Below, in pieces: positions 1 to 10,386 of a DNA stretch of 64,000 nt. Source of the DNA: Limnomonas spitsbergensis (taxonomy: Eukaryota; Chlorophyta; Chlorophyceae; Chlamydomonadales); contig JAYJMM010000041.1 in assembly GCA_037349105.1 (NCBI GenBank), forward strand, positions 8,120,501 through 8,184,500. The letters are read 5' to 3'. The translations under genes and the position numbers were made by a program. The notes under the pieces are model-generated. The model was not told the DNA's origin. It saw only the letters and a list, made by a program, of their open reading frames with translations, and did no database searches. Position 1 is the first letter of the stretch. Each line of letters starts with the position of its first letter.

Positions 1-850
1 CACATTCTGCCAACAGTGCTTGGATGACAGCGGACAAGTCCGTGGGGGCAGTCCCCGGCAGCTCAGCATCAGATCGATCACTGCAACGCGTATTGATGCA
101 GGTATTGAAGCGGCCATATAAACCTTGTGAGCTTCGGGGTTACACTGTTACCTGGAATCCGATTTCATGAGGGACGCTCGACATGTCGGAAACGCAGAAA
201 TTACGAGCAGGTATACACCAAGCGATGTCAAACAAGGCATCCTATTGTGTTGAAGTAAATGAAGCTTGGGCATCTCGTATGCCAGACTAAGGGGGTGGGC
301 TTATGGACTACGGGCCCACCTGCTGGGTGTGACATATGTGGACATAGCCCCCTATCTACGGCACCCTGATCGCCCCGCCCCCTCCTGAAGCCCAGCCATG
401 TCTGCCAAGGGGAGTCAGGAAAGGCACTTGTAGACACACTTCGGAAGTGCCAGATGAAGGCGAGATAAGGATTCGGAAGTGCCAAGGCCACGTTCGAAAG
501 TGCCTGCCTGTTAGCCAAAGTGTGTTTAAAACCCTATTTCGAACCCTGCGACTTTTTCCTTCTCTCTTTCTTTCCTCGTTCCACGACCGTGCCGGCGATG
601 TACCTGTATACTCTAAAATTAATTACCTTCATGAATGTCTAGCGACCCGGGCGAAGAAGCTGGTACAGAAAATGCTCGCAGACAAACACAGCTCAGGAAC
701 ACTGTCAATTCCAGCCAATCAAGCCATGTCGAAAGCCGTGCGTGCTGTGAACGGAGTTTCCAACAAGCTTGTTGGCATCAGCGACAGAAAGAAGAGGGAG
801 CACATCGCTAGGCGATAGGCGCTTGTGCTCATGAGCGTAAATGACGTGGC
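1..850. other. No recognisable gene; repeat-rich flank
   Basis: I recognise no gene here. An open frame on the plus strand (447-818) gives 123 residues with a basic C-terminus but no familiar motif and no clear exon structure. Positions about 437-505 carry a motif (CGGAAGTGC repeats followed by GGCCAC and TTCGAAAG) that recurs in inverted orientation at about 10551-10632, so part of this stretch is a dispersed repeat. Confidence 0.4.
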
Positions 851-1142
851 TGACAACTTGGGTGGACTCGGGCAGCAGCTGGCTACAGGCCCCTTTGGTG
901 GATTCGGGCAGCAGCTGGCTCCAGACCCTTTGGGTGGACTGATGCATCAGCTGGCTCCAGCAGCCCCTTGGGTGGACAAGGACAGCACTTGGATCCAGGC
1001 TCTTTGGTAAGCTAAGTGCAGCAGCTGGCTGGCTCCAGGCACCTTGGGTAGACTCGGGCAACAGTGGACCCCAGGCCCCTTGGGTAGACCCATGCAGAAG
1101 CTGGGTACAGGCCCATTTGGTGGACCCATGTAGCAGCTGGTG
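851..1142. repeat. Minisatellite, 35-38 bp unit
   Basis: About eight imperfect head-to-tail copies of a 35-38 bp unit. The constant parts are CAGCTGGCTCCAGGC, CCTTTGGGTGGAC and TCGGGCAGCAG. Units vary by substitutions and small length changes, so the array is old or under no constraint. Short open frames on both strands across it are by-products of the repeat. Confidence 0.85.
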
Positions 1143-1569
1143 TGTCTGAACCCACAACAACTGGTTGCCTTTAAGACAGTTATTGTCTAGATGTTTGTTG
1201 CAAGAACAAGGATGCTAATCACTCCTCCAGTGAATCGTGGGGTCAGCTTATTTGCAGCAGATGGGGGCATGAAGAAATACCAGCAGGCTTTTGGCAGAGG
1301 TGTGCCTCTCGTTTCTCCCGCAGTGGCTGCAAAGGAGTCAGAGGTGGACACCTCAGAGAACCAACAACCATTGATGCACAAGCAGCCAGCACGACACGAA
1401 GGGGAAATTCCCAGTCTCTTTCAAAGTTGAGCAATAATGCGCTTTAGTATCGGTAGTTGGACAACTGACATTCACAGGAATTGGCATATTTCAAATGAGT
1501 AATGTTGATGGAATTTAAGAGCTGATAATGGGATATGTTGTTGCTTGGGGACTCCACCGAACACTAGGG
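1143..1569. other. Unassigned spacer
   Basis: No gene, RNA or mobile element recognised. Short open frames of 60-80 codons occur on both strands without a recognisable motif. Confidence 0.35.
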
Positions 1570-2335
1570 CCGGTCTACAGGTTGGGAACTTCGTCTGTGA
1601 GATTTGTTTTTTGCTTGTTTCCTAATGGATTCCATGCCCACATGTTTTCTCGACTATCCTGCAAGTTTGGTCGCATCCTATGATCATTTTTCAAGCATGT
1701 GCCCTGGCCATGCCTCTCATGGGGCCCCATACAGCCGACAGGCTGGAAACTTGGTATGTGAGACGTTTTTAGCTTGTTACAGAATGGATTCCATGTCCAA
1801 ATGTTCCTTCTCGACTATCCTGCAACTTTGGAAGCATGATATGGCACTGCTTTTTCCATCAGGACCTCTGGCTATGCCTCTTGGGGGGTCCCAAGGCGGG
1901 CCTATAGGCAGAAAACTTGGTCTGTGGGATTTTTTTTCCCTAGTTTGTTTCAGAATGAATTCCATGTCCAAATGTTCCTTCTCGACTTTCTTTCAAGGGT
2001 GTCAGCATTTATGGTGCTGTTTTTTCATCAGGACCTCTGGCTATGCCTCTTGGGGGGGGCAAATGGGGGGGCCCAGGGCGGGCCGATAGGCTGAAAACTT
2101 GGTCTGTGAGATTTTTTTCTAGTTTGTTGCAGGATGAATTCCATGTCCAAATGTTCCTTCTTGCCCATCCTCCAATTTTGAAAGCATTGCGTCATACTGT
2201 TTTCCCATCAGATGCTCTAGCTATACTCTCGGGGTGGGCTGACAGGCTGAAAACCTGGGTTGTGAGGTTTCTCTTTCGAGTTTGTTCCCGAATTGACGCC
2301 ATGTTAATGACGTTCCAACCCTGGGCCCTGCTTAA
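1570..2335. repeat. Tandem repeat, about 157-179 bp unit
   Basis: Between four and five diverged copies. Each has an AAACTTGG box (around 1583, 1746, 1913, 2092 and 2249), a T-rich tract, the phrase GAATTCCATGTCCAAATG, and GGCTATGCCTCTTGGGG. Spacing between boxes is 163, 167, 179 and 157 bp. Open frames through the array translate the repeat and are unlikely to be genes. Confidence 0.85.
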
Positions 2336-2629
2336 ATAAAGCTCGGACACGTCGGCAAGCATTACGTCAGGTATACAAATCAAGGGAGAAGGCACAAGAG
2401 GAAAGGAATGCAAGTTCACCTTCCAAACAACAAGAACAACAACAAAAAGATCAGGCAAACCGCATACCCTGCCAATGGAGACTAGCCTTCAATAAACTCA
2501 ACTTAAGTTCCACAAAAGCCAGGGCCTCCCACTCCTGCCTGCGGGCTATCCTAGCTCCTGTCCTCAGTAAATGGACTCCCATGTGCACACGTTCAATCTA
2601 AAAATGTTGTGTACTGCACTACAGCTTAG
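2336..2629. other. Unassigned spacer
   Basis: Nothing recognised; mixed-composition sequence between two tandem arrays. Confidence 0.35.
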
Positions 2630-3235
2630 AGTGCGGACATCTGACTGATTCGGCAAGGCAATCCAACTGCAGGATGCTGTTCAAAGATTGAGGATCTCAC
2701 ATTGTCTTGTTTCAACCTGGATATTGCCCAGGTAAGCCCTGTGCATGTATTCAACTGCTGGCATGTGCCATGTACTGCGCCGCAGCTAGGACTGCACCCA
2801 CTTCAGCCATGACACAGATTCAACAAGGCAATCCAGCTGGAGCATGATGTTCGGAGACTAAAGATCCACCCATGCCATCCCTAACATCCATGTCATCCTC
2901 CTATGTCAGGGGCAGGAACATTGATCCCGGCGATCTAGATGGGGAGAGAGAAGATGATGTGGTGAGTTCGCTCCCTCAAACTCTGGGTATGGATGCCACC
3001 CAGGAAAAACCCAGGTACGTGCTGTGACTTGATTTAACTGCTGGCTGGTGCCATGTGCTGCGCCGGATATTAAGGGTCCCATAATATCTCGTCTGAACAT
3101 GGAGATTAACATCGGTGAGCGTTGTGAAGTAACAAACCTGCTGGTCAGGGCCAAGTTCTGCGCCATAGCTGGACTGTGGCCGTGAGACTGATTCAGCAAG
3201 TTCATACTGCTGCAGCTGCTATGCTAACGCTCATA
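2630..3235. repeat. Diverged tandem repeat, roughly 170 bp unit
   Basis: Three weakly conserved copies share CAAGGCAATCCA, TGGTGCCATGTGCTGCGCC-like and CTGATTCAGCAAG-like phrases, with a mid-unit CCCAGGTA. Divergence is high, so unit borders are approximate. Confidence 0.6.
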
Positions 3236-3367
3236 TGCGCCAACAGCATGGCTCTGCTTAAGCATGTCCCTTATCGGCCAGGCAGCCACCCCCCATGCAG
3301 CGCAGGCTTCCTGTCCTTGACCTGTTGATCAACAAGACATCCTGGCTCAAGCAGCCTGGACTACGCC

Positions 3368-3490
3368 GTCACAACCAGCTGTCCCGCTACTGGCTGTCCC
3401 GCTACCAGCTGTCTCGCTACCAGCTGTCTTGCAACCAGCTGTCTCACAACCAGCTGTCCGGCTACTGGCTGTCCCGCTACCAGCTGAATA
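3368..3490. repeat. Minisatellite, 15 bp unit
   Basis: About eight copies of a 15-bp unit of the form CAGCTGTCCCGCTAC, alternating with a TGGCTG variant. The period is a multiple of three, so it reads through in several frames on both strands, which explains the repetitive open frames there. Confidence 0.9.
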
Positions 3491-3554
3491 GTGCTGCTCT
3501 CAATAGCATGTATGGCCAGGCGCTGCTCGTATGTGAAGTTTTGTGAAGTTTTTA

Positions 3555-4620
3555 TGGACTTGGTGATGCGCATGAGGGCAGTGTGCAGCTTAAGTGGTTG
3601 GGCTCTGCTAATGTGGACATGGTGATGCACATGAGGTCAGGGCGCAGCACAAATGGGTGGGCGCTGCCCATATGGCTGGTGTGACGCGCATGAGTGCAGG
3701 GTGCAGCACATATAAGTGGGCGTTACTCAAATGGCTGGAGTGATGCGCATGAGGGTTGAGGGCAGCGCAAATGGGCGGGCGCTACTCGTACAGGCGGGCT
3801 CTTACGCACGAGCATAGTGTGCAGCCCACATAGGCAGGCCCTGCTCATATGGCTAGACTGATGCGCATGAGGGTTGGGGGGCAGCACAAATGGGCGGGCG
3901 CTACTCTTATGGGCGGGCTCTTACGCATGAGGATAGTGTGCAGCGCACATGAGCGGGCCCTGCTCATTTGGCTGGAGTCATGCGCATGAGGGTTGGGTGC
4001 AGCGCAAATAGGCGGGCGCTACTCTTATGGGCGGGCTCTTACGCATGAGGACAGTGTGCAGCGCACATGGGCGGGCCCTGCTCATGTGCATAGAGTGATG
4101 CGCATGAGGGTTGGGGGCAGCGCAAATGGGCGGGCGCTACTCTTATGGGCGGGATCTTACCCATGAGGATAGTGTGCAGCGCACATAGGCGGGCGCTGCT
4201 CATATGGCTACAGTGACGCACATGAGGGTTGGGAGCAGTGCAAATGGGTGGGCTGATGCGCATTAGGGTAGCGTGTAGCGCAGATGGGTGGGCACTGCTC
4301 AAATACTGTAGATGAGGCGATGCGCATGAGGGTTGGGGGCAGCGCATGTGGTCGGGCTCCTACGCATGAGGATAGGTTGCAGCGCAAATGGGCGGGCAGA
4401 TGCGCATGAGGGTAGGGTGCAGCGAATATGGGTGGGCACTACACAAATACTATAGATGAGGCGATGCGCATGAGGGTTGGGGGCAGCGCACAAGGGCGGG
4501 AGTTGCGTATGAGAATAGAGTGCAGCTCATATGGGCAGTCGCTGCTCATATGGACTGGGTCATGCGCATGAGGGTAGGGTGCAGCGCATTCCGCACATGG
4601 GTGGGGCACCGAGCGTGCAA
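3555..4620. repeat. Tandem repeat, about 58 bp subunits in about 115 bp units
   Basis: A long array built from GCGCATGAGG, GCAGCGCAAATGGGCGGGC and GCTACTCTTATGGGCGGGC modules. A higher-order unit of about 110-118 bp is made of two related halves. Copies in the middle (about 3730-4240) are best preserved, and the right end is more scrambled. Minus-strand frames rich in SCAAPNPHA-type residues are translations of the repeat. Confidence 0.85.
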
Positions 4621-4922
4621 AACTGACAGGGCCAGCTATGTTTTCAGCTCCATTTTTAGGGGCAATGCAACTCTGAAGCTAGGCATGATCCCAACCCAAG
4701 GCTTGAGGGCATTAGTTCCCTGCCTCAACTGCCAGGCCCAGGGCCCGGGTGTCAGTATCTGACCCCGCTTCGCGTGACTCTGAAGGGCCATCACAATTCT
4801 CGTGGCCCTGCGTTATAAAATCTGCCTGTATAAGGCTCCTCCATGCAGTCGCGATCGTCTGAGCATCTGTCAGTTGCGCCATCCTTCCTTTTTTCCCATG
4901 AAGGACTGGGTGGTTATACGTC
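4621..4922. other. Unassigned spacer
   Basis: No gene recognised between the tandem array and the left arm of the inverted repeat. Confidence 0.35.
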
Positions 4923-4989
4923 GTTTGTAGAGCCTCACGAAAGTGTGAAATGAGGATTGTAGAGGCTTGAAATCGAAACGTAGAATGCC
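4923..4989 (+). repeat. Left arm of a 67-bp inverted repeat
   Basis: The arm begins GTTTGTAGAGCCTCACG and ends CGTAGAATGCC. It matches the reverse complement of 10320-10386 over 67 bp with one mismatch (GAAACG versus GAATCG). Outside the arms the sequences diverge at once, and I see no convincing target duplication. The arms may be termini of a roughly 5.46-kb TIR element or two inverted copies of a small repeat. Confidence 0.85.
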
Positions 4990-5080
4990 TATTATTTTGC
5001 ATCATTGTTTTCGTCCCCGAGCTATCCAATAGTGATTGCTATACTATAAAAACGCCTATCTGACTTTGCTCGGGCCCCAG

Positions 5081-5227
5081 ATGTCGAAACGCTCACAGCG
5101 CGACGCTGGTTCTTCTGAAGTGGAACCACTGGGCTACGATGGCGATGGACCTGCACCAATTCCTGTGCCGTGCAGCTCGAAGAGTAACAAGAAGGAGCAA
5201 CACGGCAGCAGCCAACAGGGCCGCTAG
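5081..5227 (+). CDS. Possible small first exon or 48-aa ORF
   Basis: A CCAAT at about 5025 and an ACTATAAAAACG TATA-like box at about 5043 precede an ATG at 5081 that opens 48 hydrophilic residues with a Lys/Arg start and an acidic middle. I recognise no family. It lies just inside the left inverted-repeat arm, as a promoter and first exon of a TIR element would. The predicted peptide is short and could be chance; no downstream exon was found because minisatellite follows at once. Confidence 0.25.
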   Translation: MSKRSQRDAGSSEVEPLGYDGDGPAPIPVPCSSKSNKKEQHGSSQQGR

Positions 5228-5244
5228 AGCGAAGCCACCCACTG

Positions 5245-6262
5245 CCCACTGGAATACACTGCATGTATTCATGCAGCAGCACTACCGCCCCCTGGCATGC
5301 ATTGCCTGCATGCTGCAGCCTGCAGCACCGCCCCCATTATCACCTAATGCGCTGCATGAATGCAGCACCACCGTCCACCGCACCCCTGCCTTCCAGGCAT
5401 ACGCTGCTTGCATGTTGCACCGCCACTCCCCTGACCTCCTGGCATGTGCTGCTTGCATGCTGCAGGGCAGACCATCTTCCCACCTAATGCCCTGCATGCA
5501 TACTGCACTACCGACCCCGTCCACCATGGCATGCCTTGCATGCACGCTGCACTAAATCCTGGCATGCACTGCCTGCCTGCTGCACCACCGCCCCCCTAAC
5601 CCCCCCTCGCTTGTGTCGCCTGAATGCTGCAGCACTGCACCCCTCCCCCTCCCAGGCATGCGTTGCCTGCGTGCTGCACCCTCCTCTACTACCTCCTTGC
5701 CATGCGCTGCCTGCATGATGCACCACCGCATTCCTCCCCCCACCCCTGGCATTCTGCATCACCACCTCCTTCCCTCCCTGGTGTGCAGCCTACCTGCTGC
5801 GCTACCGCCCTCCTACCTCCCTTGTGCTCAGCTCACCTGCTGCGCCACCGCCCTCCTCCCACTCTAGTGCGCAGCCTACATGCTGCGCCACCGCCCTCCT
5901 CCCACTCTAGTGCGCAGCCTACATGCAGCGCCACCACCCTCCACCCTCCCTAGTGCGCAGCCTACCTGCTGCACCACCGCCTTCCTCCTTCCCTAGTGCG
6001 AAGCTCACCTGCTGCACCAGCGCCCCCTTCCCTCCCTAGTGGACAGCCTGCCTGCTGCACCACCGCCCTCCTCCCTCCCTAGTGCGCAGCCTACCTGCTG
6101 CACCACTTCCCCCTTCCCTCCCTAATGCACTGCCTCCATGTTGCACCCTGCACCACCGTACCCCTCCCTTCCTAAAGCGTTTCCTGCATGTTGCACCACC
6201 GCCCCTCTTCCACCCTAATGCGCTGCTTGCATGCTGCACCGCCGTCCCCCTCCCACCCTAAT
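5245..6262. repeat. Tandem repeat, TGCATGCTGCACCACCGCC family
   Basis: About 1 kb of variable-length units (roughly 40-70 bp) containing GCATGCTGCACCACCGCC, a C/T-rich CCCTCCC tract and CTAATGCGCTGC or CTAGTGCGCAGCC. Many overlapping Cys/His/Pro-rich open frames on both strands are repeat translations. Confidence 0.85.
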
Positions 6263-6264
6263 GC

Positions 6265-6455
6265 GCTTGGTTCAATTACAACTTGCGCGGCTTGTCTATA
6301 CCTAGGCGCAGTTGTAAGCAAGTCACAAGGAAGCTGCTCACGGAGTGCTTTGAAGTCTGACTCAATTGAAACTTGGCGCATGCCTTGGAGATATATTATA
6401 CAAGAGAATCCCAATAGCACGAGTCTTCTTCCCAAGTTTCAGGTGTTTAACAATA
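6265..6455. repeat. Isolated unit of a 185-bp tandem repeat
   Basis: This unit shares GCGGCTTGTCTA, TCACGGAGTGCTTTGAAGTC, TTGAAACTTGGC and AAGTTTCAGGT with the array at 8330-9030. It is separated from that array by the LINE-type ORF1 segment, so the ORF1 DNA appears to have been inserted into a pre-existing array. Confidence 0.75.
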
Positions 6456-6487
6456 AACATATAACAATATAACCACAGTTTAACTCA

Positions 6488-7690
6488 ATGCCCAATCATT
6501 TATCGCACGAATTTGACGACTTCAGCCCGCAGCAGAAATTTAAAGTTCCCACGGGCAGCAGCGCAGGCACTGGCAGGAGATCAAGACGGAAGGAACAGCA
6601 GCAGCATTTGCGATTTGATGATCATGGCGAGGTATGTCATCAAGGAGACGAGCCCTCTGTGGCGGCGATGGATGTGGATCTACATGACGAGGGAGGAACT
6701 CAGCGTTGGAAGGGCCAACATCTAGTCCTCGACCAGAGATTGGTTGCGCTGGAGGAGCTAGTCAGGCATCTGCGAGGGACAAACGAGCTGCTAGGACAGA
6801 GGATCAAGTGGCTGGAGGGGCAGAATGTGGCGGTGCGTCCCATGGTGGAGCAATTCTCCCAGAAAAACGACGAGTTGATGCTTCAGATGCACGCAACAAA
6901 ATGCTTTGAATTAAAAAAGGAGTTCGTGGAGCTCGAGAAGAAGGTTTCTACGTGGGTGAAGGAAGTCGTTGAGCCATCTTTCCTGATCATTCGTGATGAT
7001 GTAGCGGGACTGAAGGCTAGCATGAGCGTGCTGAACGGCAGGGATGTCGTGATAGCTGCGATGCAGAAGGAGCATGTCATTGTGAAGGCAGTTTTGAAGA
7101 AGATGGTGTCAGAAGCAACATTGGCAGCAGCAACAGCAGGAACTACACTGATGGTAGAAACCGAACGATCTAACGGCAGCAGCGTCAACAACAACAACAA
7201 CAACACAGAGCGTCAGGCAGCAGCCCCGGCGGTTGCAACATCGTGCGGCGGTGGCACCAGCATGGGTGCCAACGGCATTGCTCCGCTAGCCATGCATGAC
7301 AGCAGGGATTCCAGCTTTGTGATATCTGGCCTGCCAGAGGGTGGTCTGGGGGAGGACTGTGCGGCTCTGGTGTGTGAGACAGTGTGCAAGCTCATGGGTA
7401 TCACTATCAATGTCAACAACGCCTTCCGCATGGGCAAGCCGGATCCCAACAACAAGTTCATGCGGAAGATCAAGTTCCGCGTGGGCAATCGCAGCGAGGC
7501 CGAGAGCATAGTGTATGGGAGGATTCAGTTGGCAGGCAAGGGTGTCACCATCTGGGATGATATGTCCCCTGCAGAGTTGTCGGCACGGCATGAGCTCTGG
7601 CCCAAGTTCCAGTTTGCCAAGGAGATGAAGTTGAGGGTGTTTTTCACGCGTGCTCGGCTCTTTGTCGATGGGGTGGAGGTGGCCGCATGA
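6488..7690 (+). CDS. LINE-type ORF1 protein (L1-like, nucleic-acid chaperone)
   Basis: A 400-residue single-exon frame. Residues about 75-205 are heptad-rich and charged, as in a coiled coil for oligomerisation. Residues 234-239 are an Asn run and 240-270 a low-complexity linker. From 277 (FVISGLPE) through FRMGKP (313-318), KIKF, and the GVTIWDDMSP and RARLFVDG stretches, the C-terminus resembles the RRM-like plus C-terminal domain architecture of L1 ORF1 proteins, which bind the retrotransposon RNA. No endonuclease or reverse transcriptase ORF2 follows: AT-rich sequence and tandem repeats start within a few hundred bases. It may be a truncated element, an ORF1-only parasite or a domesticated copy. 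The frame is open over its full length, unlike most repeat DNA nearby. Confidence 0.7.
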   Translation: MPNHLSHEFDDFSPQQKFKVPTGSSAGTGRRSRRKEQQQHLRFDDHGEVCHQGDEPSVAAMDVDLHDEGGTQRWKGQHLVLDQRLVALEELVRHLRGTNELLGQRIKWLEGQNVAVRPMVEQFSQKNDELMLQMHATKCFELKKEFVELEKKVSTWVKEVVEPSFLIIRDDVAGLKASMSVLNGRDVVIAAMQKEHVIVKAVLKKMVSEATLAAATAGTTLMVETERSNGSSVNNNNNNTERQAAAPAVATSCGGGTSMGANGIAPLAMHDSRDSSFVISGLPEGGLGEDCAALVCETVCKLMGITINVNNAFRMGKPDPNNKFMRKIKFRVGNRSEAESIVYGRIQLAGKGVTIWDDMSPAELSARHELWPKFQFAKEMKLRVFFTRARLFVDGVEVAA

Positions 7691-8329
7691 GTTTTTGCTT
7701 TCATATGTCAGGTTAAGGGGGAGTCTTGACTTGGGATGACTATCACCTTGATTATCACAATTCCTATCTCTGGTCCATGTGTTTGTATCATCGTTTATGA
7801 ATCACTAATTTAACATTGAAATGGCTCACTTACAGAAGTTTCACACACTCATCTCAATAATGTATGCACACAGGTCACACTTTTTAAACATTTAACTCAC
7901 GTAAGTTATGTGTCACACAGTTTCATACATATTTCACACATTTTTAAACACTTAAACACACTGAAGTTTCGCTTACACATCACACAGTTTTTACACAGAC
8001 TCATAAAATGTCACTAAAACTTCCTTGTTTCCTTCTCAATTAGAATCTAACGCTGTCCCTTACGACACTCACCTGTCTTTCCTAGGAGGCGTCCAACCGA
8101 ACTCTTTTGCACCCACGTCATGTTTTATGGCTGGGGCTAATCTGCTGCACTATGGGGTTCATTCCCACGCTACTGCTCGGTGGTTGAGTGTTGGTTGCTT
8201 GCCCAGGGGGGTCATTGGTTTTCGCTCGCTGTCCTAGCATATTTAGTGCCTGTACCGGTTTACGGGCACAAGTCCCATGCATCAAATGTGATGCCCCGTT
8301 GGACTGTAAAAACTTCACAAACTTCACAG
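7691..8329. other. ORF1 3' flank; AT-rich low-complexity stretch
   Basis: Positions about 7830-8000 are low-complexity, rich in TTTCACACA, TTTTTAAACA and ACACAC phrases. No ORF2 motif (endonuclease, YxDD reverse transcriptase) is visible after the ORF1. The 8025-8330 part has short frames only. Confidence 0.45.
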
Positions 8330-9030
8330 GTCTACTGTTCTTTACTTACTTTTGCGGCTTGTCTACCTTGTGGTACTCACGTGCAAATCACAATTCAAAA
8401 CTCCTCACGAGGTCTTTTGAAGTCTGATTCAATTGAAATTTGGCACATGCCTTCAAGGTAGGTCATATGAGAGATTGCCAGCAGCATGAATCTTCACCTC
8501 AAGTTTCAGGTTCACTGTTCCTCAATTACTTTCGCGGCTGGTCTTCGTTGCTTGGGGTACTGGCATGCATATCACACTTGCAGCTGCTCATGGAGTATTT
8601 TGAAGTCTGATTCAATTGAACCTTGGCACATGTCTCCGAAATACGTCACACAAAATAATTCCAGCAGCATGAGTCTGTGTTTCAAGTTTCAGATGTACTG
8701 TTCTTCAATTGCTTTCGCAGCTTGTCTGCCTAGAGACATTTACATGTAAATCACACTTGAGAGCTCCTCACGGAGTGCTTCTAAGTCTAATTCAACTAAA
8801 ACTTGGCACATGCCTTCGAGATACATAATATTAGAGATGGCCAGCAGCATGAGTCTTCACCCAAGTTTCAGGTTCACTGTTCATCAATTACATCTGTGGC
8901 TGGTCTACCCTACGGTACCTGCATGCAAATCACACTTGAATGCTGTTTACAGAGTAAGTCTGATTCAATTGGAAGCTGGCACATGCCTTCCGGGTATGCC
9001 ATTTTAGAGAACTCCATCGGCAAGTGTTAC
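8330..9030. repeat. Tandem repeat, about 185 bp unit
   Basis: Four copies with conserved CTGTTC(C/T)TCAATTAC, GCGGCTTGTCT, GCAAATCACACTTG, CACGGAGTGCTTTGAAGTC, TTCAATTGAAACTTGGCACA, CAGCAGCATGAGTC and CCAAGTTTCAGGTTCA blocks. Steps are near 8330, 8515, 8695 and 8875. The last copy is degraded. The same unit occurs once upstream of the ORF1 (6265-6455). Confidence 0.85.
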
Positions 9031-9094
9031 ATTTTAAGTTGCATGCCAGGGGGATTCAATGTCTGAAAAAATGTTGCGCATCAGGCCATTACAG

Positions 9095-9645
9095 TACGTT
9101 ACATGTGCGGAGGGCTAAGACACTATCCATACGAGGGAGTGTTGCCCATGCATGTCGAGGTGAACACTGTCGAACAGGGCGTTGTGCATGCATGTGGAGG
9201 GGGGACACGCTATCCAAACGGGACAGCGCTGTGCATGTTAAGAGGGAATACTGTTCATATAAGGGAGAGATGCGCATGCATGTGAAGTGTGGGGCATACT
9301 GTTTATACTGGGGAGCACTGTGCATGCATGTGAAGGGGCACTTCCCAAGTTCCCATAGGGCGTGCAGTTCATGCTTGTGGAGGGGGGCACACTCACTGTC
9401 CACACGGGGGATTGCTGAGCATGCATGAGGAGGGGGATGATGCTGTCCATACCAGTGAGCATTGGAGCATTGCGCATGCACGTGTAGAGGGGGTCATGGT
9501 GTACATATTAAGGAGTACTACGCATGTCTGCATGTGGAGGGGCATTGTGCCCACTCGGGAGAACGCAGTGCTTGCATGCGGAAGAGCATACTGTCCATGC
9601 AGGGAGCACTGCACATGCATACGGAGGAGCGTAATGCAGTCCTTG
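9095..9645. repeat. Minisatellite, about 45-50 bp unit
   Basis: About eleven diverged copies of a unit with GTGCATGCATGTGGAGGGG and ACTGTCCATACGGGGGAG modules. All open frames across it on both strands are repeat translations. Confidence 0.85.
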
Positions 9646-10319
9646 CAGAAGATCTCTTCGCATCTATGTGGATAGGTAGTGTCCTGGCGTGGCTCATGTG
9701 CACCCCAAGCCATTTTTGAGGCACTGTTGAACGTCCCAGCTAGCCACGGACATGGTGCTGGTCCTTGTTGAAGTTTCCAGAGGACACCATCTGCAAAAGA
9801 CAAGACTAAATAGAAGCAAAGTCCAAAGCTTGCAAGTGGCAATTGCCTCATTGGTCAGCAGTGCTGTTCATAGAGCCTGCAGTGAAGAACCCTCCTTGGA
9901 CAGTTCATGCGTCATCCAGCGGGGACACTTCGTGGGTCATCCAGCGGGGACCTTCGCGATCGAATGCCCGAGGAGGAGGTCCTTTCCGTTCCTCACGGGC
10001 TGTGTAGCGACGAGCAGGGTGATGGACGTTGTTCGAGCAACCCGACGCCACGGGCGCCCGGTATGTTCGAGATCTTTGCCTGTCTGGGCAAGTAGCTGAG
10101 ATAATGCAGCAGCTATATAGGAGCGCTGATGTTGCGTTTGCAGCTCTTTAGCGTGGGCTGCTCTTGCGCGGACTCCTCTAGCTCGCCAGCCATCTGTCTA
10201 GGCTATCGGAGTCAAGGCTATCCGAGTCAAAGTTGATTGCATATCAAAGAGCGACGTTTCAGCTTTAAAACGAGCCATCAAAAGTATCAAACGATGCATG
10301 TTTGACTTAAAAAATATTT
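9646..10319. other. Unassigned spacer
   Basis: No gene recognised. A short direct repeat (GGGGACACTTCG / GGGGACCTTCG near 9930-9955) and a repeated GAGTCAAGGCTATC near 10200 are the only structures I noticed. Confidence 0.35.
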
Positions 10320-10386
10320 GGCATTCTACGATTCGATTTCAAGCCTCTACAATCCTCATTTCACACTTTCGTGAGGCTCTACAAAC
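10320..10386 (-). repeat. Right arm of a 67-bp inverted repeat
   Basis: Reverse complement of 4923-4989 with one mismatch. A few bases outside the arm (10391-10402) reads TTTAGAGGGTCGGTC, resembling the terminus of the TIR element at 15424, but the resemblance stops after about 12 bases. Confidence 0.85.

Noticed and set aside
3368..4620. CRISPR-like array
   Set aside because: Units are contiguous or lack constant repeats separated by unique spacers, the sequence is eukaryotic, and no cas gene is present.
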